NCBI GenBank assembly: GCA_016930115.1
Contig: JAFGHN010000062.1
Location: 1-12,101, forward strand
Direction: 5' to 3'
Length of the DNA: 12,101 bases
Source: Spirochaetales bacterium
GTDB lineage: Bacteria > Spirochaetota > Spirochaetia > ARS1246
In this document: one piece after another, positions 1-5,518 of the stretch
Numbering within the stretch: the stretch's first letter is position 1
Layout of the letters: the number at the start of each line of letters is the position of its first letter
Notes under the pieces: model-generated
Told to the model about the DNA's origin: nothing
Seen by the model: the letters and a program-made list of their open reading frames with translations, nothing else
The model's database searches: none
Translations under genes and position numbers: made by a program

Positions 1-30
1 CGCCGGAGAAAACTGTATCAGGAGAGAAAC

Positions 31-354
31 ATGTTCTACGAGTTCAGACAGTACAAGATGGTGGATCCGAGCAAGCGCAAGGAATGGGTGAAGTTCATGG
101 AGGAGGAAATTATCCCCTTTCAGGTTTCAAAGGGAATGGTGGTTCTCGGAAGTTTTGTGGATGAGGAAGACCCGAGCCTTTACTATTGGATTCGCCGGTT
201 CAAGAATGAAAAGGAGCGCGAGCGGTTGTATAAGGCCGTCTACGAGAGCGATGAATGGAAGAAAAACTATTCGCCCCGGATTCCCGCTTTGATGGACCGT
301 AAGGCGATCGTGGTAAAGCGAATTGTCCCGACAGGGAAGTCCGTGCTTCAGTAG
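31..354 (+). CDS. NIPSNAP-family small protein
   Basis: A 107-residue protein that resembles the NIPSNAP fold, a small ferredoxin-like alpha/beta barrel found as a dimer in bacteria and usually without an assigned reaction. The visible family features are the opening MFYEFRQYKM strand, a helix with an acidic run (residues 19-28), the central strand VVLGSFVDEED, and the YYWIRRFKNEKERERLYKAVYES segment. That last segment matches the usual pattern of a 'W-R-F-x-D/N-x-x-E-R' strand followed by a helix. The ATG is preceded by GGAGAG about 5 nt upstream, which supports this start. The gene faces the DegV gene, with a GC-rich hairpin between the two. Only 30 bp are visible upstream, so its promoter or operon partner is out of view. 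The biochemical function is not known from sequence. Confidence 0.8.
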   Translation: MFYEFRQYKMVDPSKRKEWVKFMEEEIIPFQVSKGMVVLGSFVDEEDPSLYYWIRRFKNEKERERLYKAVYESDEWKKNYSPRIPALMDRKAIVVKRIVPTGKSVLQ

Positions 355-372
355 GGACGCAGGAGACCGCGC

Positions 373-413
373 GCGGCCGGTAAGCGGCGGAGGCCGCACT
401 CGCTGCCGGCCGC
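373..413. terminator. Nested GC-rich hairpin between convergent genes
   Basis: An 8-bp perfect inverted repeat, GCGGCCGG (373-380) and CCGGCCGC (406-413), encloses a second small stem GCGG (384-387)/CCGC (394-397). It lies in the 69-bp gap between the NIPSNAP stop and the DegV stop. That is the place for a bidirectional terminator. No T tract follows the stem on either strand, so it is not a classic intrinsic terminator. It could instead block read-through or protect 3' ends. Confidence 0.4.
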
Positions 414-423
414 CCTCATCGCG

Positions 424-1263
424 CTATTTGTCGCCAAGCACGCAAACGACGAGCAAGCCCGGGCCGGTATGGGAGCCGATGACCGGCGTCATGGTTGACA
501 CGTGGATGCGCTCCCGGGGGTGAAACTGGCTCAGGCGATCGATCATCAGCTCAGCTTCATCGGGTGATTGGGTGTGTTCAACACCCAATTCTTCGATGTG
601 CGAAAAACCACCGGCGAAAGAGACAAGCTTGTCGACGGCCTTGGCCCTGTTTGTCGCAGCGCCCACGGGTCTTACCGCGCCGTCTTTCAGACCGATGAAC
701 GGGTGCACTTTCAAAGCCGATCCGAGAAACGCCCGCGCCTTTCCTATCCTTCCCCCGCGGTACAGATACTCAAGGGTTCTGAAGGTGGCAAGCAGGTGCG
801 CGCGCCTGGACGCCTCTTTCGCTACTTCCACGGTCTCTTCGATAGACGCGCCTTGACTTGCGGCTTGTGCCGCCTTCATCGCTACAAAACCTTCAATCAT
901 GGCGGCGCAAGTGGAGTCGACAACCTCTACCCTGTTTCCGCCCTTTGCCATCGTTTTTGCCGTGACCGCGGCGTTGTAGGTACCGCTTAATTTCTCGGAA
1001 AGTGTTATCACCACCACGTCGGATCCTTCGCAGGCGAGCTGATCGTACGCTTCAGCGAAACGCGCCGCCGGGGGAAACGCGGTGGCGGGAAAGTGGGGTG
1101 ATGAGTCGAGCAGGGTGTAGAATTCCGCCACAGAAAGATCGACGCCGTCCCGATACTCTGCTTCGCCGAAGCGGAGGAGAAGGGGCACCACAACGATGCC
1201 AAGTTCTTCTACGATGTGCCGCGGCAGGTCCGCGACGCTGTCGGTAATCACCTTTACGGACAT
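424..1263 (-). CDS. DegV family protein (fatty-acid-binding, FakB-like)
   Basis: A 279-residue protein, the usual length for the DegV family. Members bind a long-chain fatty acid. In Firmicutes they are FakB subunits that present it to the kinase FakA for phosphorylation to acyl-phosphate. Visible motifs are TDSVADLP (7-14) at the N-terminus, the lipid-headgroup loop SEKLSGTY (89-96), the long signature LEYLYRGGRIGKARAFLG (164-181) with KVHPFIGLKDG after it, and the C-terminal IGSHTGPG (262-269). The open frame extends upstream to 1467. The ATG at 1263 is chosen because the family signature starts there, GGGAGAG lies about 6 nt upstream, and the extension would run through the divergent gene's promoter and start. 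No FakA-like kinase is visible here, so the acyl-phosphate role is inferred from the family only. Confidence 0.92.
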   Translation of the reverse strand: MSVKVITDSVADLPRHIVEELGIVVVPLLLRFGEAEYRDGVDLSVAEFYTLLDSSPHFPATAFPPAARFAEAYDQLACEGSDVVVITLSEKLSGTYNAAVTAKTMAKGGNRVEVVDSTCAAMIEGFVAMKAAQAASQGASIEETVEVAKEASRRAHLLATFRTLEYLYRGGRIGKARAFLGSALKVHPFIGLKDGAVRPVGAATNRAKAVDKLVSFAGGFSHIEELGVEHTQSPDEAELMIDRLSQFHPRERIHVSTMTPVIGSHTGPGLLVVCVLGDK

Positions 1264-1264
1264 T

Positions 1265-1293
1265 TTGTCTCTCCCGGGTGAGCATGGTATCAT
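1265..1293 (+). promoter_or_regulatory. Candidate sigma70-type promoter with extended -10
   Basis: TTGTCT (1265-1270, 4/6 to the -35 consensus), a 17-bp spacer and TATCAT (1288-1293, 5/6) preceded by TGG, which fits an extended -10. The predicted start near 1300 gives a leader of about 49 nt before the ATG at 1349. The -35 abuts the start codon of the divergent DegV gene. Confidence 0.5.
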
Positions 1294-1294
1294 A
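1289..1294 (-). promoter_or_regulatory. Candidate -10 element for the DegV gene
   Basis: On the minus strand the hexamer is TATGAT (5/6 to consensus). It would start transcription about 18 nt before the DegV ATG, leaving room for the GGGAGAG ribosome site. No good -35 is seen at 16-18 bp. It overlaps the opposing -10 (TATCAT) used by the divergent gene, so the two promoters would compete for the same DNA. Confidence 0.3.
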
Positions 1295-1348
1295 GGAAAG
1301 CTCGCGGCGAAACATGTTTTTTTGTATGTCGCGAAACAAGGAGCCACG

Positions 1349-1924
1349 ATGAAAATACCGCCTGTCACTATTTTTCTGCTGATGATCATGACGCCGGGCC
1401 TGTTAGCCCAGGAGGAACGGGGAGTGAGCTTCGGCATACACCTGCTCGGCGGCGGACGATACGACAACGTCCGGATGTGTGTGGGATCACCGCCGGGCGT
1501 ACCCGGCGGCCCGATCGGTGAGTTTTATTTCGACGTGAAGGTTCCGGTCAGCGAAAAGGGAACGGTGGTCTTCAATATCCCGCTGTTCCGCCCCGTCATG
1601 TTCGGTGTTGCATTCAAGATGCTGCAGCTCGAGCCGCTCGTGACGTATGAGCACTTGCTCGGCGGCGATACCGGCGCCAGGCCGGTCATCGGAGGGGGCG
1701 CAGGCATCATCTTCCACTACGGGCCTGACTACAACTCTTCACCCGACGACAGGGGAGAGTCTTTTTTCTCCATCGGCCCAATTGTCCACGGTTTTGCCGG
1801 GTTCGCGATAGGGGAAAGCAATTTCACATCGGGGATAAGAGGCTTCTTTTCGCCTCTGTTCACACCTGACAGACCCAGGGGAGTCGTCGCCGGCGGCGGG
1901 GTTGAAGTGCACTACGATTTTTAG
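1349..1924 (+). CDS. Small secreted protein, probable outer-membrane beta-barrel
   Basis: A 191-residue protein of no family I can name. Residues 1-20 form a clear signal peptide: MK, a hydrophobic core FLLMIMTPGLLA, and a likely signal peptidase I cut after Ala20. The mature part is rich in Gly, aromatic residues and short alternating hydrophobic strands (for example GVAFKML, PVIGGGAGIIFHYG, FSIGPIVHGFAGFAIG). It ends VEVHYDF, with the C-terminal Phe typical of outer-membrane barrels folded by BamA. About eight strands would fit the length. The ATG at 1349 is chosen over upstream in-frame codons because it has AAGGAG about 5 nt before it and begins the signal peptide. Transcription is likely from the promoter at 1265-1293. 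Its role (structural or lipid-linked) is unknown. Confidence 0.72.
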   Translation: MKIPPVTIFLLMIMTPGLLAQEERGVSFGIHLLGGGRYDNVRMCVGSPPGVPGGPIGEFYFDVKVPVSEKGTVVFNIPLFRPVMFGVAFKMLQLEPLVTYEHLLGGDTGARPVIGGGAGIIFHYGPDYNSSPDDRGESFFSIGPIVHGFAGFAIGESNFTSGIRGFFSPLFTPDRPRGVVAGGGVEVHYDF

Positions 1925-1954
1925 ATAAGTTTCGATTTCCGGCGCGCTATGAGC

Positions 1955-1986
1955 CGGTCTTGCGCCGCTCGGCGCGCGGCAGACCG
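1955..1986. repeat. Imperfect hairpin in the barrel-nitroreductase gap
   Basis: CGGTCT (1955-1960) pairs with AGACCG (1981-1986), and an inner GCGCC/GGCGC stem sits within the loop. It lies in the 93-bp gap between two plus-strand genes. There is no T tract after it. It may weakly terminate the upstream transcript or form part of the nitroreductase leader. No convincing promoter for the nitroreductase was found in this gap. Confidence 0.3.
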
Positions 1987-2017
1987 CCGGGCCCTGGAGT
2001 CGCGTGAGGAGGAAGCA

Positions 2018-2584
2018 ATGAAAGAACTGTTACCCGAAATAAGAGAGAGACGGGCATACCGGGCGATGTCGGACAAGCCCGTGCCCGATAAAGTCGTTTC
2101 CCGGATCATGGAGGCGGCCGTCCTTGCTCCTTCCTGTTTCAACAACCAGCCGTGGCGTTTCATCGTTGTGCGGGAAGCCGGAGTGCTGGGAAGAGTAAAG
2201 GAGCACCTTTCATCGGGCAACTACTGGGCAAAAGCGGCGCCGCTTATCGTGGCTGTGTGTACGCGGGCGGACTTTGACTGTCAGCTTTCCGCCGGGCGTG
2301 ATTACGCTTTCTTCGACACGGGGATGTCCGTGGCCAACATGCTTCTCCAGGGTGTCCGGGAAGGTTTATATACTCATCCGATCGCGGGATTCAGCCCGCT
2401 ACCGATAAAGGAAATCCTCCAGGTACCGGAGGATGTCACGTTGCTGACGCTGGTGATATTCGGCTATCCCGGGGAGACATTGGCGCTGAATGAAAAGCAT
2501 CAGGAAGCGGAGGCCTCAGGCAGGCAGCGCAGGGCCATCGACGGGAATGTCGCCTACGACCGCTGGCCAGGCTCCTGGGTGTAG
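2018..2584 (+). CDS. Nitroreductase family FMN oxidoreductase
   Basis: A 188-residue member of the NfsA/NfsB-like FMN-dependent nitroreductase superfamily. These enzymes form dimers and use NAD(P)H to reduce nitro compounds, quinones or other acceptors. The motifs are the N-terminal phosphate-binding RRAYR (11-15), the family signature APSCFNNQPWRF (37-48), the dimer-interface helix DTGMSVANMLLQGVREGL (100-117) and the flavin-binding tail VIFGYPGE (146-153). The true substrate cannot be read from sequence. The ATG at 2018 is preceded by AGGAGGA about 5 nt upstream. An open frame reaching back to 1949 is Arg/Ala-rich and unlike the family, so it is excluded. The 3' end overlaps the convergent PAP2-like gene by 31 bp. 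Confidence 0.93.
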   Translation: MKELLPEIRERRAYRAMSDKPVPDKVVSRIMEAAVLAPSCFNNQPWRFIVVREAGVLGRVKEHLSSGNYWAKAAPLIVAVCTRADFDCQLSAGRDYAFFDTGMSVANMLLQGVREGLYTHPIAGFSPLPIKEILQVPEDVTLLTLVIFGYPGETLALNEKHQEAEASGRQRRAIDGNVAYDRWPGSWV

Positions 2585-3450
2585 CCGGCCGCCGGCTGAA
2601 AACGGCTCAGGAAATCGACCAGCACGTCGTTGTGGCTGCCGCCCTGTGGGACATCGGTATGTAACATCGCCAGATACTGCGATCTGATGAAATCCTTTAT
2701 TTCCCCTGCGTTTTCAGGAGCGCCGTCTTTGCTTGCGAACAGATCGTCTATGAATGAAAGCGCCTCCTCTTGAGTGAACTCATCCCGGAGCATCGTCATA
2801 AAATAAAGGGCGGCGGGGATACAGTTCACGCTGTGTTGTTTCATAAAGAGGATACTTTCGGTAATCTCCACGGCCTTGTTGTACACGAGCTCCTTTTGCG
2901 TCTTGTACCGCTCGCCGTTGCCGGTGCTGAACTTTCCAATGAGCCTCCAGACGTTCATGTAATTGGAGACCACCAGAAGGACGTGGAGACTCGGGACGCA
3001 GTGGACGTGCGGATCAACGGCATGAAGGAGCTTGAATTTGGCCGTTTTCAGGTACCTGGGGCGCTTTGTCGTCGACTGGCAGCGCCGGTATATCTTTCCG
3101 GCTTCGTAGTAGAGCTCCGCCACGTTGTACATGAAATCCCGGATATCAGGGAGGGTTTCGTTACCGAACTCTTTGTAGAGAAAATACGCGCAACGGATCC
3201 AGAAGGGATAAAAATCGAGGTAGGTGTGCACATACTCCGGCCTGAACGGGATCGTCTCGTCGAGAGGGTGGTCCACCGATACAACCGGCCTTTTCGACAG
3301 CCGGAACTTTGTAGTGAACTGCGGAATGAAAAACTCGGTCATCGCCGAAGCGAAGAGGCGCCAGGCTGAGAAAAAAGTGACCCGGTGGGTCAACGCAACC
3401 CAGAACATCTTCAGAAAATTTATGCTTTCTATATCGAGATGAGAAGACAT
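2554..3450 (-). CDS. Degenerate PAP2/Aur1-like protein, probably not a standard phosphatase
   Basis: A 298-residue protein without an obvious named family, but with the ordered motif set of Aur1/IPC-synthase-like PAP2 phosphatases. These are PLDETIPFRPEYVHTYLD (62-79), resembling the family's 'D-x-x-IPF-x-P' entry loop; KRP (129-131); VDPHVHCVPSLHV (145-157) with PSLH at 153-156; and S-x4-KQH (199, 204-206). Catalytic H156 and H206 are present. The position four after the second His, normally Asp, is Cys210. The Arg of the classical S-R-x5-H motif is Ile200. The hydrophobic stretches are short and broken by charges (for example FMTMLRDEF), so a multi-pass membrane protein is doubtful. The ATG at 3450 follows AAGAGGAAAA and lies 14 nt after the radical SAM stop, so the two genes are probably cotranscribed. 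The homology is inferred from motifs only. Enzymatic activity is uncertain. Confidence 0.6.
   Translation of the reverse strand: MSSHLDIESINFLKMFWVALTHRVTFFSAWRLFASAMTEFFIPQFTTKFRLSKRPVVSVDHPLDETIPFRPEYVHTYLDFYPFWIRCAYFLYKEFGNETLPDIRDFMYNVAELYYEAGKIYRRCQSTTKRPRYLKTAKFKLLHAVDPHVHCVPSLHVLLVVSNYMNVWRLIGKFSTGNGERYKTQKELVYNKAVEITESILFMKQHSVNCIPAALYFMTMLRDEFTQEEALSFIDDLFASKDGAPENAGEIKDFIRSQYLAMLHTDVPQGGSHNDVLVDFLSRFQPAAGYTQEPGQRS
2583..2597 (+). terminator. Short perfect hairpin at the nitroreductase stop codon
   Basis: AGCCGG (2583-2588), loop CCG, CCGGCT (2592-2597). The stem begins within the TAG stop codon. No T run follows on the plus strand, so it is only a weak terminator candidate. It also lies inside the last codons of the opposite-strand gene. 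Confidence 0.22.
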
Positions 3451-3464
3451 AATCGGTTTTCCTC

Positions 3465-4655
3465 TTAATAGCCCGGTCGCCTGTGCCCGCAGAGCATGTT
3501 CTGGTAACAACGCACGCAACCTGGAAAAAGGCCATTCGGGCTGTTTTTTAACACGCTCCTGAAACGCTGCGCCCGCTCGTTGTTGTAAATATCGAAAAAC
3601 TCGTCATCCATGATGTTGCCAAGAACATAATCGGGATAATCCGCGCAAAAATGGACGTTTCCGTTATAGTCTATATTGGCTTGAGACCAGGGGACGGTGC
3701 AGTTGTCCCTGACGATGACATCCAGGTCCGAATAGTATTCACCGATCTTGTCGGGGTTAATTACGGGTACCGTGATGATGGGATAACCGTTGTCGGTTGC
3801 GTGGACTTTTTTAAGGATCTCCTTGAATTTCTCTCCGTCGATTCCTTCGTTGAAGCCGGTGTTATACGCAGGAAGGCAGGTTATTTCGGTATCGAGCTCA
3901 CGTCGCATGAACTGCCGGTGTCTTTCTATCACCGCATCGTTTGTGTAGGTGCCAAGGTTAATGATGTGCCACGAGAGCCCGAAATCCGCCGCCGCTACCG
4001 CCAGGTCGTGCAGATAGAGGTAATTCATGTTACTCACCGTGGTGACGATGCCCATGTAGGGCAGGTGAGCCTTGTACTTTCGTTTCGCCTCGTTGATTGC
4101 GTTGAACCCTTCCACAACCCTGCGGTAGGAGCCTTTCCCGCGAATAGCGTCGTTCACCTCCTCAAAACCGTCAAGGGAGACAAAAATGCCGTGCCATTTG
4201 TTTTTCACGATCCTATCGGCGTGCTCGGCGAGGAAAGTGCCGTTTGTATTGACGCTCAACAGGCATTTCCTGTCGGTGATGTACTCGGCAAGATCCATGA
4301 AATCCGGATACATGAACGGCTCGCCGCCCCACATATAGAATACGGGCTTTTTGGGCGCTATCTCGTCTACCAGCTTGTAGTATCTCTCGACCGGAACGAT
4401 CTTTTTTGATTCCTCGAGGGCGTATGCGCCTTTGAGAACACCCTTCACGCCGCGCTGGCCGCACATGACGCATCGTAAGTTGCACAACGGGGTGATGCGG
4501 AAATAGATCAGCGACAGCTCCTTGGTTGTGGTCTCCCTGAATCTCCTGTCGACAGCGATTGATTTCCTTGCCGTAAGGAAAGACATCGCCATATTGGCCG
4601 CCATGCCGGGATTTTGTCTGACTATTTTGGGAACGAGGGAGAAATTAGTCTTCAA
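3465..4655 (-). CDS. Radical SAM protein with SPASM domain
   Basis: A 396-residue radical SAM enzyme, numbered from the TTG at 4655. CNLRCVMC (Cys58, 62, 65) binds the SAM-cleaving [4Fe-4S] cluster. WGGEPF (109-114) is the SAM-contact GGEP motif, and SVNTNGT and VSLDG mark further strands of the partial TIM barrel. The C-terminus has the SPASM pattern: NCTVPW (Cys319), then GNVHFC (Cys337), then the lGNI segment, and FPGCVRCYQNMLC (Cys380, 383, 389), for at least one auxiliary Fe-S cluster. SPASM proteins typically modify peptides or enzyme side chains, but no small peptide substrate gene is visible. Start choice: TTG4655 has GAAGGA 6 nt upstream and lies downstream of a promoter with an extended -10. 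The longer in-frame TTG at 4697 lies upstream of that element and has no ribosome site. The PAP2-like gene follows after 14 nt and is the likely functional partner. Confidence 0.9.
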   Translation of the reverse strand: MKTNFSLVPKIVRQNPGMAANMAMSFLTARKSIAVDRRFRETTTKELSLIYFRITPLCNLRCVMCGQRGVKGVLKGAYALEESKKIVPVERYYKLVDEIAPKKPVFYMWGGEPFMYPDFMDLAEYITDRKCLLSVNTNGTFLAEHADRIVKNKWHGIFVSLDGFEEVNDAIRGKGSYRRVVEGFNAINEAKRKYKAHLPYMGIVTTVSNMNYLYLHDLAVAAADFGLSWHIINLGTYTNDAVIERHRQFMRRELDTEITCLPAYNTGFNEGIDGEKFKEILKKVHATDNGYPIITVPVINPDKIGEYYSDLDVIVRDNCTVPWSQANIDYNGNVHFCADYPDYVLGNIMDDEFFDIYNNERAQRFRSVLKNSPNGLFPGCVRCYQNMLCGHRRPGY

Positions 4656-4685
4656 ATCCAATCCTTCTTTCTTGAAGTGCTCGTT

Positions 4686-4694
4686 ATTATACCA
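4686..4694 (-). promoter_or_regulatory. Extended -10 promoter for the radical SAM gene
   Basis: On the minus strand the sequence is TGGTATAAT: a perfect -10 with the TGn extension. The -35 position (TATGTT, 4709-4714) is poor, as is common for extended -10 promoters. Transcription would begin near 4679, about 24 nt before TTG4655. This supports that start and gives the radical SAM/PAP2-like pair its own transcript in addition to read-through from the SDR gene. Confidence 0.55.
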
Positions 4695-4726
4695 CAACGC
4701 GGCCGGGGAACATATCTAACAGAATT

Positions 4727-5518
4727 CTAACGGATAATCCAGCCCATACCCGCGTGTATGATTGCGGCCTTTGGCCGCGACGGTATCAACGCGACAACAA
4801 AAACGAGCACCTTGTTCGCAATTCCCGCCGTGACTCTCGCTTTTCCCTTGAACATCGCTCGCAGCCCGATCTTAGCAACGGCGGCGGGCGGGAGCGATCC
4901 GCGGCTCGACAGCTTGAGATATGCAGGATTACCGATTCCCGCGTTGGCATCAAAGCTTGTACTGACAAAACCCGGTACAAGGCAGGTGACCCGGACACCC
5001 GTGTGTTTCAGCTCGCGGCGGAGCGCGAGAGAAAAATCGTGAACGTATCGCTTGCTTGCGGCATAACTTGCGAAGTAGGGCGTCGGCTGATTGCCCGCGA
5101 AAGAACCGACATTCAGGATATGTCCCCTTCCTTTCTCCTTCATCCTTGCGGCGAACCTGCTGGATAGCGTGGTGAGGGAGACGATGTTCAAGGTAAGCAT
5201 GCCCTCGATTGTTCGAGGATCCTGATCCATGCTCGCTCCGAACATCCCGACACCCGCGTTGTTGATAAGGATATCGATATCGAGCCCTCTGGTTTCACAT
5301 TCTTCGTACAGTGTACCGGCGCTTCCCGGAACCGACAGATCGATCGGAATCACTTCAGCGGAAATCCCGAATTCCGCCTCGATCTCCGCTTTGAGCCCGT
5401 TCAGCTTTTCCACGTTGCGGCTTGCGAGCACCGGTAGGATGTTCCTCGAGGCGAGCTGTTTCGCGAACTCCTTCCCGATGCCGGAAGAGGCGCCGGTTAC
5501 CAGCGCAGTCGACGCCAT
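4727..5518 (-). CDS. Short-chain dehydrogenase/reductase (SDR)
   Basis: A 263-residue classical SDR, an NAD(P)(H)-dependent oxidoreductase of hydroxyl or keto groups. The cofactor motif TGASSGIG is at 8-15 and NNAG at 86-89. The catalytic tetrad reads N111, S139 (in NVGSF), Y152 and K156 (YAASK). SR at 33-34 after the second strand suggests NADP(H) preference, by family rule. The C-terminal stretch VLVFVVALIPSRPKAAIIHAGMGWII is hydrophobic and may bind the membrane, as in DltE/YqjQ-type SDRs that act on lipids or other hydrophobic substrates. The ATG shares its A with the TGA stop of the activase gene (TGATG), and AAGGAG lies about 11 nt upstream, so translation is probably coupled. The substrate is unknown. 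Confidence 0.93.
   Translation of the reverse strand: MASTALVTGASSGIGKEFAKQLASRNILPVLASRNVEKLNGLKAEIEAEFGISAEVIPIDLSVPGSAGTLYEECETRGLDIDILINNAGVGMFGASMDQDPRTIEGMLTLNIVSLTTLSSRFAARMKEKGRGHILNVGSFAGNQPTPYFASYAASKRYVHDFSLALRRELKHTGVRVTCLVPGFVSTSFDANAGIGNPAYLKLSSRGSLPPAAVAKIGLRAMFKGKARVTAGIANKVLVFVVALIPSRPKAAIIHAGMGWIIR

Noticed and set aside
1300..1330. Run of seven T after a GC-rich stretch, as a terminator
   Set aside because: No stable stem precedes the T run (only the short ACATGT palindrome), and the site lies between divergent starts where a terminator is not expected.
1264..1467. N-terminal extension of the DegV reading frame
   Set aside because: It would cover the divergent promoter and the start and signal peptide of the opposite gene. 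The DegV family signature begins at 1263 with a ribosome site.
2770..3369. 199-codon open frame on the plus strand
   Set aside because: Antisense to the PAP2-like gene. No domain or convincing ribosome site was recognised, and the opposite strand has the ordered PAP2 motifs and a good ribosome site.
3651..4409. 252-codon open frame on the plus strand
   Set aside because: Antisense to the radical SAM gene, whose CxxxCxxC, GGEP and SPASM motifs prove the minus strand is coding here.
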